The position numbers and the translations under genes were made by a program. 64,000 bases of DNA from Synechococcus sp. M16CYN. GTDB lineage: Bacteria; Cyanobacteriota; Cyanobacteriia; PCC-6307; Cyanobiaceae. The notes under the pieces are model-generated. The model saw nothing but the letters and a program-made list of their open reading frames with translations, made no database searches and was not told the DNA's origin. Every line of letters begins with the position of its first letter. Position 1 is the first letter of the stretch. Where the stretch lies: contig NZ_AP029048.1 of assembly GCF_040371545.1 (NCBI RefSeq), forward strand, positions 1,240,001 through 1,304,000, read 5' to 3'. Positions 47,989 through 57,896 of this stretch are shown here, in pieces.

Positions 47989-49362
47989 TCAAGGGAAGAG
48001 GCCAATAACAGCACTTGATCCTGATCTACTTGGTAGATTATTCTTATCGGTTTTTGTTTTGACGATATCTATATATTTTAAGAGAATAATTTCAGCATCA
48101 CGATACTGACTATCCTTTGAAGTCCCTAGATCTTTAATTGTTAGGTCCTTGAGTTCTTCTTTGCTCATTGAAACTTCAAAATCTGGTTTGATACCATTCT
48201 TATGAATGTCTGTTCCTTTGGGAGTAAGGTATTTGGCAACAGTTACAGTCACGCCTGATCCGTCTGAAAGTCTTCGGACAGCCTGTACCAACCCCTTACC
48301 GAAAGTTTTCTGTCCGACCAGTTTCGCCCGTGAGTTGTCCTGAAGAGCGCCCGATAAAATCTCGCTAGCACTAGCTGATCCTTGATCGATTAAAACCACC
48401 ATTGGTTTATTTGTAATAGCGCTACCTGTAGCGCGTCGTACATCACTAATACCCTCTCGCGTTCGTGTACTCACAATGACTCCTTTGTTTAGCCATTGGC
48501 GAGCGATATCAACACTGGCCTCCAGTAGTCCACCAGGGTTGCTACGCAAATCAAGGACGTACCCTTCTGCACCCTGTTGTTCAAGACTTCTTGCAGCCTC
48601 ACGCATTTCTCGTGAGGCATTTGCATTGAATTGTTTCAAGCGAATGTAACCAATTTTGCGTTGATTAGGGGTTGTATTAAGTGTTGATGTTACTGCATTA
48701 ATCTCAATCCGAGCCCGTGTTAGTAACAGGTTTAAGACTCGATCGCTGCGGCGAAAACCAAGCACAACATCCGTACCTTCTGGACCTCGAATTAGTTTAA
48801 CAGCATCCTCAATGCTCATCCCTTTGGTGGAAACGGCATCAATACTTACAATCACATCTTTGGATTGAACACCTGCCCTAAAGGCCGGTGTTCCTTCAAT
48901 TGGAGAAACAACTATTAACTCTTTCGTTATTTTATCGAGACTGAGTTGAATTCCTACACCCATCAATTCTCCAGAGGTATCGATCTGCATCTCCTTAAAT
49001 TGTTTAGGATCTAAAAAACGCGTATATGGATCATTGAGACTGGCTAGCATGCCACGGATAGCCTCATATGACTCGGTACTGTCTGCAAAAGACTGTTTCA
49101 AAAGACTGTGACGTAATTGACGCCAGGCAATTTCATCGTACTCACCACTTGAATCAAGGTAATCTCGATAGATAATCTGCCAAACCTGATCGATAACCTC
49201 CTTCGGACTATTAGTAATCGAGTCACCACCTGTGCTAGGGATTGTTAACCCTGGCATCCCAAGAACTACCGCTGTTGTGACACTGCCAAGCACGAACATT
49301 AAGAGCAGCGGAGTGGAACAAAGAATCGAACGCAAGCGCTGAGTCCCAGCCATTCCCCTCAT
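47989..49362 (-). CDS. Carboxyl-terminal processing protease (CtpA/CtpB type)
   Basis: A 457-residue S41 protease. A signal or anchor segment lies at 15-36 (LLLMFVLGSVTTAVVLGM); a PDZ domain around 130-205 (GVGIQLSLDKITKELIVVSP and GPEGTDVVLGFRRSD); the catalytic serine in QGSASASEIL near 328; and the catalytic lysine in GQKTFGKGLVQ near 354. In cyanobacteria CtpA trims the C-terminus of precursor D1, letting the manganese cluster assemble; other members have broader roles, and I cannot choose between CtpA, CtpB and CtpC. The start faces ispG, 27 bp away on the same strand. Confidence 0.9.
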   Translation of the reverse strand: MRGMAGTQRLRSILCSTPLLLMFVLGSVTTAVVLGMPGLTIPSTGGDSITNSPKEVIDQVWQIIYRDYLDSSGEYDEIAWRQLRHSLLKQSFADSTESYEAIRGMLASLNDPYTRFLDPKQFKEMQIDTSGELMGVGIQLSLDKITKELIVVSPIEGTPAFRAGVQSKDVIVSIDAVSTKGMSIEDAVKLIRGPEGTDVVLGFRRSDRVLNLLLTRARIEINAVTSTLNTTPNQRKIGYIRLKQFNANASREMREAARSLEQQGAEGYVLDLRSNPGGLLEASVDIARQWLNKGVIVSTRTREGISDVRRATGSAITNKPMVVLIDQGSASASEILSGALQDNSRAKLVGQKTFGKGLVQAVRRLSDGSGVTVTVAKYLTPKGTDIHKNGIKPDFEVSMSKEELKDLTIKDLGTSKDSQYRDAEIILLKYIDIVKTKTDKNNLPSRSGSSAVIGLFP

Positions 49363-49389
49363 TAGGACTGATTCCTTACTCTAGCTAGA

Positions 49390-50586
49390 TTAAAAAGGAT
49401 CAACCCAAAGCCCATCCTCTTTTATCAACTGAATTAGAGCTTGGACGCTCTTTGTCTCAGGAACTTTGCAAATTTCTTTACGACCTCGATAAAGTGCAAT
49501 AACTCCTGGGCCTTTACCAACATAACCGTAATCAGCATCAGCCATCTCACCAGGACCGTTAACGATGCAGCCCATGACTGCAATATCAAGGCCTTTTAAA
49601 TGAGACGTTGCGTCGCGAACTTTATGCAATACATCTTCGAGATTAAACAATGTTCGTCCACAGCTTGGGCAAGCAACATATTCAACCATCGTCTTGCGTA
49701 AGCCGAGCGACTGAAGGATTGAATAACAAACCAGAATCTCCTTCTCCGGAGCCTCAGTTAGTGAAACTCGAATGGTGTCGCCAAGTCCATCAGCTAACAG
49801 CGTTGCAATCCCAGCAGTGCTTTTGATCCTTCCATAGTCGCCGTCACCAGCTTCTGTAACACCGAGATGAAGGGGATAATTGAAACCCTCCTTATCCATG
49901 GTGGCCGCCATCAAGCGATATGCTGAAAGCATCACAGGTACCCGAGATGCTTTCATCGAAATTATGATGTTGTGGAAGTCAAGATTGTCGCAAATGCGCA
50001 CAAACTCCATTGCCGACGCCACCATCCCCTCTGGCGTATCTCCGTAAGTAAATAACATGCGCTCGGCCAAAGAACCGTGATTAACACCAATTCGTAAGGC
50101 TTTATTATGATCACGCAAGAGCTTAACCAAGGGCTTAAATGTTTCCCTTATACGCTCGCCAATTTCTGCAAATTCTGTCCCAGAAAACTCTTGGCGATCA
50201 GGGTCTGGTTTATCAAAGACGAATAGACCTGGGTTTATACGTACTTTATCGACATGTTGTGCAACTTCGAGGGCGATTTTGAGCCCATTGTGGTGAACGT
50301 CGGCAACCAAAGGTACTTTATATCCTTTAAGTGAAAGTTGTGTCTTTATCTCACCCATAGCCTTAGCGTGGCCAATAGACGGTGTAGTGACGCGAACGAT
50401 CTCACAACCCGCCTTAACGAGGCGGATAATTGCGGCGACCGAGCTATCTATATCAAGCGTGTCTTCGTTGATCATTGATTGCACTACTATCGGGTGCTTG
50501 CTTCCTACCGGGATATCACCGACCATCACGGTACGCGTGACGCGACGATGAATCTGGGTGTCGTAGCGCTGATCTAAGACGGTCAT
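49390..50586 (-). CDS. ispG: 4-hydroxy-3-methylbut-2-enyl diphosphate synthase
   Basis: IspG of 398 residues from the ATG at 50586 ([20 protein letters not shown]), chosen because it agrees with the cyanobacterial start and has a GGA site 10-13 bases upstream. The frame stays open for 35 further codons and would overlap the glycosylase gene. The N-terminal TIM barrel begins [12 protein letters not shown], and the 4Fe-4S C-terminal domain has CPSCGRT near 305 and the later [20 protein letters not shown] with the third cysteine. It uses ferredoxin electrons in the MEP pathway supplying carotenoids and phytol. Confidence 0.94.
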   Translation of the reverse strand: MTVLDQRYDTQIHRRVTRTVMVGDIPVGSKHPIVVQSMINEDTLDIDSSVAAIIRLVKAGCEIVRVTTPSIGHAKAMGEIKTQLSLKGYKVPLVADVHHNGLKIALEVAQHVDKVRINPGLFVFDKPDPDRQEFSGTEFAEIGERIRETFKPLVKLLRDHNKALRIGVNHGSLAERMLFTYGDTPEGMVASAMEFVRICDNLDFHNIIISMKASRVPVMLSAYRLMAATMDKEGFNYPLHLGVTEAGDGDYGRIKSTAGIATLLADGLGDTIRVSLTEAPEKEILVCYSILQSLGLRKTMVEYVACPSCGRTLFNLEDVLHKVRDATSHLKGLDIAVMGCIVNGPGEMADADYGYVGKGPGVIALYRGRKEICKVPETKSVQALIQLIKEDGLWVDPF

Positions 50587-50608
50587 ATTCATCCGTTCCA
50601 AAAGCACA

Positions 50609-51172
50609 TTAAAGCTCGCACAGCTTCTGCCTAATGACCGTAAAGTCACGCCGTGTGAGTTCGATTGGCCCCTCCGCGTCTGTCGATGCATGACGCAGTA
50701 AATAAGCTGGGTGGAAGACTGGCATGACCGATCTTCCTTGCCAGAATTGCCATTGACCCCGTAACTGTCTCATAGCATCCCTCCTTCCTAGCAAGGCTTC
50801 TACAGCTGTAGAACCTGTGAGCACGATCACAGCGGGATCAACCAGAGCAATTTGCAAGTCGAGCCACGATCGACAGGCGGCAAGTTCGTTTTTTGTTGGA
50901 CGTCGGTTGTTAGGTGGCCGGCACTTTATCGCATTGCAAATGTAGACATCTCGGTCGAGGTTAAAACCCACTTCAGACAACATCCGATCTAGGACTTTGC
51001 CCGATCGACCCACAAATGGAATGCCAAGTTGATCTTCCTGGGCACCCGGTGCTTCTCCAATCAGCATCAATCGGGCATCTGGATTACCGCGACTCAGTAC
51101 TACGGTTTGCCGAGTTTTCGCCAAATCGCAAGCAGAGCAATCCAGACATTGATTCAAGTCAGATGCCGTCAT
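50609..51172 (-). CDS. Uracil-DNA glycosylase family 4
   Basis: A 187-residue Fe-S uracil-DNA glycosylase. The N-terminal cysteines are in [12 protein letters not shown] near 10-20, another in [14 protein letters not shown] near 78-90, giving the four ligands of the cluster. The catalytic/GxP motif is [20 protein letters not shown] near 38-57, and the C-terminal HPAYLLR motif near 154. It removes uracil from DNA, from cytosine deamination or misincorporation. It overlaps the VOC gene start-to-stop by 4 bp (upstream gene) and sits immediately before ispG, so this strand forms an operon. Confidence 0.92.
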   Translation of the reverse strand: MTASDLNQCLDCSACDLAKTRQTVVLSRGNPDARLMLIGEAPGAQEDQLGIPFVGRSGKVLDRMLSEVGFNLDRDVYICNAIKCRPPNNRRPTKNELAACRSWLDLQIALVDPAVIVLTGSTAVEALLGRRDAMRQLRGQWQFWQGRSVMPVFHPAYLLRHASTDAEGPIELTRRDFTVIRQKLCEL

Positions 51173-51570
51173 GAAGGTTCTAGCGACTTGTGATTGGGAA
51201 CCAGCAACAAAATCGCGTTGCCCTCAGGGTCAGCGATCCAAGACTCAGCACCGAAGACTTCCACCTGAGGTAGTTCCAGCACCGAAGCTCCGATTTCCAA
51301 CGCATTCCTAACGTAATGACGCAGCTTGGAGAGAGGGGTTGCGTGAGCAGGAAATCGCAAGCAAGTAGACAGCACACGCCCTTGTCTTGGAAATGGGCGC
51401 TGACGAGAGGGCCGATAAATGTCGAGTCTCAAGCCACCATTAAGAATGAAGACTCGGTGATGATCAGTTTCTCCAGGACTGGGTTTTGCACCGAAAAGTT
51501 TCGCATAAAAATCGCTTAAAACACCCAGATTGCGGGCCGCGAGCACCAGGTTGATTGGAGTTGAGTTCAT
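51169..51570 (-). CDS. VOC (glyoxalase/bleomycin resistance) family protein
   Basis: A 133-residue single-domain VOC protein from the ATG at 51570 (MNSTPINLVLAARNLGVLSD); a start 30 bp upstream would add a short extension I consider non-coding. The beta-alpha-beta-beta-beta pattern is visible: LSDFYAKLFGA near 17-27, then a second half with SVLELPQVEVFGAESWIADP and GNAILLLVP near 118. The family binds metal and acts on small molecules (glyoxalase I, dioxygenases, resistance proteins); the substrate is unknown. It overlaps the glycosylase gene by 4 bp, upstream in the operon. Confidence 0.75.
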   Translation of the reverse strand: MNSTPINLVLAARNLGVLSDFYAKLFGAKPSPGETDHHRVFILNGGLRLDIYRPSRQRPFPRQGRVLSTCLRFPAHATPLSKLRHYVRNALEIGASVLELPQVEVFGAESWIADPEGNAILLLVPNHKSLEPS

Positions 51571-51613
51571 AGCCCGCGTAAAACAAGGTTGTCCGTGCAC
51601 TGTTTAAGGCAAG

Positions 51614-52831
51614 ATGAGACGTTTAAACGCGTCGCGGGAAGGTGCGTTGAGGATGTTGTCCCCCCCAGAGCTTTCCCATCGGGCTACAGCCCTAAAATCA
51701 TCGCTGACCCTCGAGATCAGTGCTAAGGCTAAAGCGCTCCAGGCCGAAGGCCGCGATATTTGTAGTCTCAGTACCGGAGAACCCGACTTTGATACACCCA
51801 GATTCATTGTGGAAGCAGCTCGAGAGGCTCTCGCCCAAGGTGTTACACGTTACGGACCTGCAGCGGGTGATCCGGAACTCAGGTCAGCTTTGGCCGATAA
51901 GCTAAGTCAAGAAAACGGTATAGCCACTCACCCTGAGCAGGTCCTAATTTGCAATGGGGGCAAGCAAGCAGTCTACAACCTTTTCCAAGTCTTGCTGAAT
52001 CCGGGAGACGAGGTTCTACTCCCTGCGCCGTATTGGTTGAGCTATCCAGAAATGGCTGCCCTCGCAGGTGCCAATACAGTTTTAATCCCTTCTACAGCTG
52101 CCGACGGTTTTAAGCTTGATCTCGATGCCTTAGAGGCAAGAATCACCTCCAGGAGCAGGCTTCTGGTGATTAATAGTCCCGGAAACCCCACCGGTCGCGT
52201 GATGCAGCGTCAGGAGCTAGAGGCGCTTGCAGAGCTTGTGGCACGCCATCCTAGGTTGCTTGTAATGAGTGACGAAATATATGAGTATCTACTTGGTGAA
52301 GGAGAGAGCCACATTAGTTTTGCAGCTGTTTCTGATGAGCTCAAAGAACGTTGTTTTACGGTGAACGGTTTCGCCAAGGGTTGGGCCATGACCGGTTGGC
52401 GTCTTGGATACCTTGCGGGTAACGCTTCGGTAATCAAAGCCGCTTCGGCTCTTCAAAGCCAGAGTACAAGCAACGTCTGCAGCTTTGCTCAAAAGGGCGC
52501 CCTTGCTGCGATTCAGGCTTCACGCAGCTGTGTTCAAGAGATGGCCCTCATCTACAACCACCGTCGCAGCCTTTTGATTGAAGGGCTTCGAGCGATACCG
52601 GGCATCACACTAATCCCACCAAAAGGTGCCTTTTATGCTTTTCCTCAATTACCCGATCACGTGAGCAATTCAATGGACTTTTGTCATCGTGCGTTGGAAG
52701 ATGAGGGATTAGCGGTTGTCCCGGGTGTTGCATTCGGCGATGACAGCTGCATTCGTCTTTCGTATGCGGTGTCACATGGGACTATTTTAGACGGAATCAA
52801 CCGTTTGAAGCGTATGCTCAGCAGCTACTAA
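51614..52831 (+). CDS. aspC: Class I aminotransferase, aspartate type
   Basis: A 405-residue PLP enzyme. The PLP lysine is in VNGFAKGWAMTGWRLGYLAG near 250, the phosphate/cofactor segment is LVINSPGNPTG near 180, and DEIYEYL near 220 holds the conserved D/Y. It matches aspartate/prephenate-type aminotransferases of cyanobacteria; substrate preference among aspartate, prephenate and related acids is not resolved. The ATG at 51614 has AAGGCAAG upstream; an internal M14 start (51653) would match family length better. Divergent from the VOC gene, 43 bp apart. Confidence 0.9.
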   Translation: MRRLNASREGALRMLSPPELSHRATALKSSLTLEISAKAKALQAEGRDICSLSTGEPDFDTPRFIVEAAREALAQGVTRYGPAAGDPELRSALADKLSQENGIATHPEQVLICNGGKQAVYNLFQVLLNPGDEVLLPAPYWLSYPEMAALAGANTVLIPSTAADGFKLDLDALEARITSRSRLLVINSPGNPTGRVMQRQELEALAELVARHPRLLVMSDEIYEYLLGEGESHISFAAVSDELKERCFTVNGFAKGWAMTGWRLGYLAGNASVIKAASALQSQSTSNVCSFAQKGALAAIQASRSCVQEMALIYNHRRSLLIEGLRAIPGITLIPPKGAFYAFPQLPDHVSNSMDFCHRALEDEGLAVVPGVAFGDDSCIRLSYAVSHGTILDGINRLKRMLSSY

Positions 52832-52980
52832 CCACTAACACTATTTCGCTGACAGCTTGTCTTCTGGTCAGTGGCAATTTACAATGCGTCGACCTTGGCT
52901 GGTGGGGCTACGGGTGCATGAGTAGGCGATAGCAGCAACGCTTGAACTGCAAGACTGTGTTGCTTTAGTGCTGGCGGCTC

Positions 52981-53667
52981 ATGGGACCAAGACAGTTAGT
53001 CGTCCTAGGGGATAGCGGTGTTCTTGGCTGGGGTGATAGAGACTGTGGTGGTTGGTGCCAACGCTTGCGTATGGAGTGGATGCAGCTTCCATTGGCACCC
53101 GTTATTTATCCGCTCGGGGTTCGTGGAGATGGGCTTGAGCGGGTCGCTACCCGCTGGCGTCAAGAATGGAACTGTCGTGGCGAACTACGACGTCAACAAC
53201 CAGATGGATTATTGCTAAGCGTTGGGCTCAACGATACGGCCCGTGTCGGCCGCATCGATGGTCGTCCTCAACTAGATGTAGAAGCCTTTGCTTTTGGGAT
53301 TGGTCAACTACTGGCAGAGATGACCTCGGTAACCAGTGTTTTCGTTTTGGGGATCACTGCTGTTGATGAGCACGTCATGCCTTTCGCCGACTGTCTATGG
53401 TACAGCAACGCGCAGATACACGCCACAGAAGCAGCTTTAGCGGAACGCTGCCAGGAAGCCGACGTGCCGTTTTTGGCCATACATGAGGCAATGCAAGCTG
53501 AGCAGGAATGGTTGCGGTGGATGGAAGCCGATGGCATTCACTTGAATGCTAATGGTCATACCTGGATTTATCACGCGGTACGACGCTGGAATCCGCTTCT
53601 GCAATGGGCAGGTTTTCATGCCTTAAACATGCAAATACCTAATCAGTACATAGAGCCTGGCTGCTAA
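52981..53667 (+). CDS. GDSL/SGNH-family hydrolase
   Basis: A 228-residue SGNH hydrolase. Block I is VVLGDSGVLGWG with nucleophile S12; block III is SVGLNDTARVG with N84; block V is DGIHLNANGHTWIY near 180-195 with the catalytic D and H. No signal peptide is evident, so it probably works in the cytosol or periplasm on an ester (lipid, acyl or O-acetyl). It starts 149 bp after the aminotransferase gene, with no obvious hairpin between them, so a loose operon is possible. Confidence 0.85.
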   Translation: MGPRQLVVLGDSGVLGWGDRDCGGWCQRLRMEWMQLPLAPVIYPLGVRGDGLERVATRWRQEWNCRGELRRQQPDGLLLSVGLNDTARVGRIDGRPQLDVEAFAFGIGQLLAEMTSVTSVFVLGITAVDEHVMPFADCLWYSNAQIHATEAALAERCQEADVPFLAIHEAMQAEQEWLRWMEADGIHLNANGHTWIYHAVRRWNPLLQWAGFHALNMQIPNQYIEPGC

Positions 53668-53866
53668 GGTAGCTAATCTACGGTCGTGAAAGTTTGGGCA
53701 AGTAAGAAACTAAATAGAGCTTGATCATTGGTCAAATGCACCCAAAAGTAGCCTTTGGTTGCCCTAAAAAACACCTTAGACTGGAGCTAAGACGGCAACT
53801 TCACCAACCGTTAACGTGGCGTGCTCGCTGATTAAAAATCTGCGCCTGCTAATTATGAGAGGTGCG

Positions 53867-54598
53867 TCAGCCAGCCAAAATAATAGCCGTTGTAGCCGCT
53901 AAGAGCGTTTGCAAGGCATTGACCAGCTCATTACTAAGCCAACCCACGCGATTTTGAACAATCGCTCCCAACAAACTTTCAGCGAGGGTAGCCAGCAAGC
54001 CCACCATCATCACTAAACCCGCAGCACCCAAACTCGGGATTAACTGGAGAGCCCACAGCACCATTGTCATCACAATACTGCCAACCACACTGGCAAGTGT
54101 TCCTTGAAGACTGATGGCACCCTCGGTCCCAGGGGTGACTGGCCGTAGCGAAGTGATTAACACTGTGGTACTACCCCATCGCTTACCGATTTCGCTGCCG
54201 AAGGTGTCGGCAAGCTTTGCGGCAAGACTGGCAGAAAAACCAATCATTAAAAGTATCTGTAGATCTGCCGCGTCCGGCGGCAAAGCAGCAATCCATAGGC
54301 CTAAAGCTGCTCCCACCGCCGCAGAACCCCATACATTTTCGGGCCCGCGGCGTCCGCCACGGGCTTCTGCTAGTCCACGTTGTTGCTTGTTCTTTAAGCC
54401 GATGTGTGTCGCCAAGCTGCCCAACGCTAGATAAATAACCACAGCCAACCAACCGCGCCAACCAAGACAACCCCACAACATCGTTCCAAGGACTGCGGCA
54501 TGAACCCAACCCTTCGGTGTTAACAGAGGTATGCGCCGCGCTAGACTGATCAGGACTACGTTTACCAAAAGAGCTTGTATCCAAATCCAGGGCATCAC
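53867..54598 (-). CDS. DUF92 / VTE6-like phytyl-phosphate kinase family protein
   Basis: A 243-residue integral membrane protein with seven or so hydrophobic segments. The DUF92 pattern is clear: RRGPENVWGSAAVGAALGL near 83-101, AKLADTFGSEIGKRWG near 125-140, and VTPGTEGAISLQGTLASVVG near 152-171. In plants VTE6 is a phytyl-phosphate kinase in tocopherol and phytol recycling from chlorophyll; cyanobacterial relatives are believed to do likewise. Activity on phytol is inferred, not shown. Divergent from the 145-residue gene, 85 bp apart. Confidence 0.85.
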   Translation of the reverse strand: MMPWIWIQALLVNVVLISLARRIPLLTPKGWVHAAVLGTMLWGCLGWRGWLAVVIYLALGSLATHIGLKNKQQRGLAEARGGRRGPENVWGSAAVGAALGLWIAALPPDAADLQILLMIGFSASLAAKLADTFGSEIGKRWGSTTVLITSLRPVTPGTEGAISLQGTLASVVGSIVMTMVLWALQLIPSLGAAGLVMMVGLLATLAESLLGAIVQNRVGWLSNELVNALQTLLAATTAIILAG

Positions 54599-54683
54599 GC
54601 TTGTTGAAGTGTTCTAGGTATCTTCTGAGAACAACTGCTACAGGGAGAGAATCAACGTAGATTTTCTACTATCGGTTGACCGG

Positions 54684-55121
54684 ATGGTATTCAACAGCGA
54701 CAAGAACTTTTTTCTAACTCTCGATGACAGTGCTGTACCGGCCAAGATTGACCTCCTGGAACGGCAGGTTGATGATGCTGATACAGAAACCATTCAGGAA
54801 ATTTCATCACCGGCACCCACGTTGAAGGTGGCTCGTTCTGATCAGGACCCGCCGACAGAACCTATCTTAGATACCAGAGCTACGGCACAAGTAGCCCCGA
54901 GCCCAGAAGCTCCAGCCAATGACGTTATGCGTACGCTTACTACCGCTGAGGTTGTAGCTGCCGAACTTGCAGCAGCAGAGGCGGCGCGTCCGGAGGTAGT
55001 TTATACCACCTATGCGCCAAATAATCTATTTCCGGGAAATGGACTACGTCAAGGTAAACGTCGTCCCGGCGCTGCAATCAAGAACTTTCGTACTATCGCG
55101 GCAGATTTATTTAAGAGTTGA
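54684..55121 (+). CDS. Conserved hypothetical cyanobacterial protein
   Basis: A 145-residue soluble protein with low-complexity first half (D/E/P/T-rich) and a more conserved second half: TTAEVVAAELAAAEAARPEV near 86-105, then YAPNNLFPGNGLRQGKRRPG and IKNFRTIAADLFKS at the end. The A/E-rich helix followed by a basic segment suggests a protein-interaction module; the function is unknown. Start ATG at 54684. Its last 11 bp overlap the end of the convergent rsmE gene. Confidence 0.65.
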   Translation: MVFNSDKNFFLTLDDSAVPAKIDLLERQVDDADTETIQEISSPAPTLKVARSDQDPPTEPILDTRATAQVAPSPEAPANDVMRTLTTAEVVAAELAAAEAARPEVVYTTYAPNNLFPGNGLRQGKRRPGAAIKNFRTIAADLFKS

Positions 55122-55842
55122 TTTGCAGCTCTCTCCAACGAACAAGCTCGACGGCGCCTGCTATGGCAGCCGTCGAGCTTCGCAAAATAAAGGGACCAAG
55201 ATGAACCAAGGATGCGGAATGAACAGTAAAACTTTCCTGTTCAGCCTCAGTCCATCCCCCTTCTGGACCCAAGATCAACCATATGGTTTGAAATGGATCG
55301 GCTTCACGGACTAACCAATCTCCTAAGGCCAAAACGTCGTGCGAGCGAGTCACGCCTACTGCTATTTGACCTGTAGTCTTCGCAAGCCAAGTTTCCAGTG
55401 AAGAGAGCTGTGCAATTTTTGGGCACCAAAGTCGCTCACACTGCTCCACTGCTTCCCGAAGAATGTTGTCCCAACGTTCCGGACGATACTCAGCATGAGG
55501 AACGGAACGCTCGCACTGAAGTGGCTGGATGACATCAATGCCCAACTCGCAGGTCATCCGCACGACATCATCAAAACCATGGCGAATCACGGACACCGCT
55601 ACGCCAAGGGTTGGTCTCAAATTGTGTTGGTGTTCACATGACTGTGTATGGATCATGACCCGCTGCTTGTTCACAAGGGATCCCTCCCACAAATGACCAC
55701 AACCATCGGTAATTGCTAAGGAATCTCCTGTACGAAGTCGCAAAACCCTCTTGAGATAGTGACTCTCATCTCGATTAAGCAACAAAAATCTTGTTTCAAT
55801 CAAACGAGTGGGGGAAATCAGAAGTCGTTTAAGTTCAGCCAC
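55111..55842 (-). CDS. rsmE: 16S rRNA m3U1498 methyltransferase RsmE
   Basis: A 243-residue SPOUT-class enzyme. The N-terminal PUA-like domain covers about 1-75, with FLLNRDESHYLKRVLRLRTG; the C-terminal knot contains LILGPEGGWTEAEQESF near 190-206 (the GPEGGW AdoMet site) and LGPFILRSSTAAIAGAVELV near 214-233. It methylates U1498 in the ribosomal decoding region. The start overlaps the end of the DUF3531 gene by 8 bp (same strand), and its end overlaps the convergent 145-residue gene by 11 bp. Confidence 0.93.
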   Translation of the reverse strand: MAELKRLLISPTRLIETRFLLLNRDESHYLKRVLRLRTGDSLAITDGCGHLWEGSLVNKQRVMIHTQSCEHQHNLRPTLGVAVSVIRHGFDDVVRMTCELGIDVIQPLQCERSVPHAEYRPERWDNILREAVEQCERLWCPKIAQLSSLETWLAKTTGQIAVGVTRSHDVLALGDWLVREADPFQTIWLILGPEGGWTEAEQESFTVHSASLVHLGPFILRSSTAAIAGAVELVRWRELQINS

Positions 55843-56284
55843 TAGTCGGGAAAATACTATCGGGATGGTTTTCTACAGGCCAATCCTCATTCACTCCACC
55901 CACGATTAACTCTTCTATCCGAACTACATCGGTATCAAGTTGGCGCAAGGTGTTAATCAAAACGTCGATGGACATACCATCACTTGTGCCAAGATCAATC
56001 CAACATCTCCCCCATTCCTGTCGGTATTCAAGTTGGCCCATGTTGTGCATGAGAGCCGGCATCACTGATTCCGCCTCCTCGTTGTTGTAATTGATCCAAC
56101 TCAAACCAGCTCCTTCCTCGTGAACCTGAAGGTTTTCAGAATTGAATCCTCCGAGACGACCGATGACGTACCAGCTATCGAAAACACCATCAACATAATT
56201 GCGCTCGCCTTGGCTAAGAATCTCGGTAAATCGAAGCCAAAGCCAGCAATTAAAGGGATCAATCTCGCGAAAACGAACGTTCAT
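55835..56284 (-). CDS. DUF3531 family protein
   Basis: A 149-residue cyanobacterial/plastid protein with the family's signature MNVRFREIDPFNCWLWLRF at the N-terminus and EEAESVMPALMHNMGQLEYR near 69-88. No domain of known activity. It precedes rsmE on the same strand with an 8-bp overlap, suggesting a two-gene operon, and is divergent from the ABC ATPase gene, 38 bp between starts. The function is unknown; the family's plastid conservation suggests a photosynthetic or gene-expression role, as inference only. Confidence 0.8.
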   Translation of the reverse strand: MNVRFREIDPFNCWLWLRFTEILSQGERNYVDGVFDSWYVIGRLGGFNSENLQVHEEGAGLSWINYNNEEAESVMPALMHNMGQLEYRQEWGRCWIDLGTSDGMSIDVLINTLRQLDTDVVRIEELIVGGVNEDWPVENHPDSIFPTSG

Positions 56285-56322
56285 GAACCCAACACAATTT
56301 CGTTATCATTCAAGCCGACATA

Positions 56323-56961
56323 ATGCTCGAACTATCTGAGGTCACCTACGCACCAGCGACGGTTGCATCCCCGATACTACGCGGTGCAAGTTTTTACGCA
56401 GAAAAAGGGTGTCCGCTGTTGATTGCAGGATCCAGTGGCTCAGGAAAAACATCGTTATTGGAGGTCATCAGCGGATTGTCATCAGTACAGTCCGGGTCGA
56501 TTTTCTGGCAGGGAAATGCAATGAGTCGACGCCAGCGTCGTGAACTTTGCGGCATGGTGTTTCAGTTTCCGGAACGCCACTTCCTTGGACTAAGCGTTAG
56601 CCAAGAACTTAGACTGGGTCACCGGCGCTTGGAGAGTGAGCGAGAGGATCGCGTGCTTCAAAACGTCGGTTTGCAAAACATCCCACGCAACACAGCACCA
56701 GAACTACTGAGTGGCGGACAACAACGCCGTCTGGCACTAGCTGTGCAACTTCTTCGCGGAGCCGAAGTCCTTTTACTAGACGAGCCGACAGCAGGACTAG
56801 ACTGGTCCATCCGAACAGATGTATTAAATCTGTTGTCGGATTTGGCCCAAAACCAGGTGCTGATTGTGGTTACACATGAACCCGAACTGTTCAACTGCTG
56901 GGAATCACGTCGTTTGCTATTGCAAGACGGCCGGCTGACTCAAATGACTACATTGCCTTGA
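56323..56961 (+). CDS. ABC transporter ATP-binding protein
   Basis: A 212-residue soluble ATPase. Walker A is [20 protein letters not shown] near 35-54, the Q-loop is [12 protein letters not shown] near 78-89 (ECF/cobalt-family style), the signature [19 protein letters not shown] near 126-144, and Walker [15 protein letters not shown] near 147-160. It resembles the EcfA-type or plant ABCI10/11 (NAP14) ATPases, which may serve metal or lipid transport. No membrane subunit lies beside it. hslO starts 14 bp after its stop at the preferred ATG. Confidence 0.87.
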   Translation: MLELSEVTYAPATVASPILRGASFYAEKGCPLLIAGSSGSGKTSLLEVISGLSSVQSGSIFWQGNAMSRRQRRELCGMVFQFPERHFLGLSVSQELRLGHRRLESEREDRVLQNVGLQNIPRNTAPELLSGGQQRRLALAVQLLRGAEVLLLDEPTAGLDWSIRTDVLNLLSDLAQNQVLIVVTHEPELFNCWESRRLLLQDGRLTQMTTLP

Positions 56962-56975
56962 GCATCAGACTCGAT

Positions 56976-57896
56976 ATGGCCGACCGGCTGGTGAGGGCAA
57001 CAGCCGCCGGGGGTGGCATCAGGCTTGTCGCGGTTTCAACAACAGAAGCCCTACGAGAAGCACAACAACGACATGGTTTGTCCCTTCTAACCACTGTGAT
57101 GCTTGGGCGAGCAATGAGTGCATGCTTAATGCTTGCCAGTTCGATGAAAGCACGCCATGGTCGAGTGAACTTGCGGCTGGGGTCAGATGGTCCCATCAAA
57201 GGCTTGGTGGTGGACGCCGGACGCGATGGAACTGTTCGGGGCTACGTGGGGGAACCAGCGCTTGAACTAGATCCCGTGCGGGACAAGACCGGCCAATATA
57301 GTTTCGACTTCAAAGCTGCTGTAGGCACGGGATATCTTCACGTTATGCGCGACGATGGTAAAGGTGAACCCTTCACCAGCACTGTAGAACTGGTGGGTGG
57401 CGGAATCGGTGAAGATGTAGCATCGTACCTTCTGCATTCCGAGCAAAGCCCTTCAGGTGTGTTCGTGGGAGAACAACTAAATAACGAGGGAATACATTGC
57501 AGTGGTGGGTTACTAGTGCAGATCCTTCCCAAAGCGGCAGAAGAGCCAACCTTGGTGGAGCTTATCGAACAACGATGTCTTGAAATAGATAAATTTAGCC
57601 AGAAGCTTGCTACTTATAACAACAATCTTGAAGACTTAATCACTAACATATTTCCAGATCTTGATCCTCAACCTTTGTCAAATGTTGCTGAAATCAGCCA
57701 AACGGTTAGATTTACATGCCGCTGTACCCGCCAAAGGAGCGTAGCAGCTCTCCTACTCTTAGGACGTGCAGAACTGATGGAGATGTTGAAAGTAGACGGA
57801 AAAGCTGAAATAACTTGTCACTTCTGCAGTAACCGCTATGAAATTAATAGTGAAGAGTTGATGAATCTCATAAGAGATTTTCCTATTGCTGTTTAA
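56976..57896 (+). CDS. hslO: Redox-regulated chaperone Hsp33
   Basis: Hsp33 of 306 residues from the ATG at 56976 ([20 protein letters not shown]); an overlapping TTG 18 bp upstream is an alternative. Hsp33 is switched on by oxidation of its zinc centre. The four ligands are in the C-terminal linker: [16 protein letters not shown] near 249-264 (CxC) and [14 protein letters not shown] near 281-294 (CxxC). The central domain contains [20 protein letters not shown] and GVFVGEQL. Its 3' end overlaps the convergent CPP1-like gene by 4 bp. Confidence 0.94.
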   Translation: MADRLVRATAAGGGIRLVAVSTTEALREAQQRHGLSLLTTVMLGRAMSACLMLASSMKARHGRVNLRLGSDGPIKGLVVDAGRDGTVRGYVGEPALELDPVRDKTGQYSFDFKAAVGTGYLHVMRDDGKGEPFTSTVELVGGGIGEDVASYLLHSEQSPSGVFVGEQLNNEGIHCSGGLLVQILPKAAEEPTLVELIEQRCLEIDKFSQKLATYNNNLEDLITNIFPDLDPQPLSNVAEISQTVRFTCRCTRQRSVAALLLLGRAELMEMLKVDGKAEITCHFCSNRYEINSEELMNLIRDFPIAV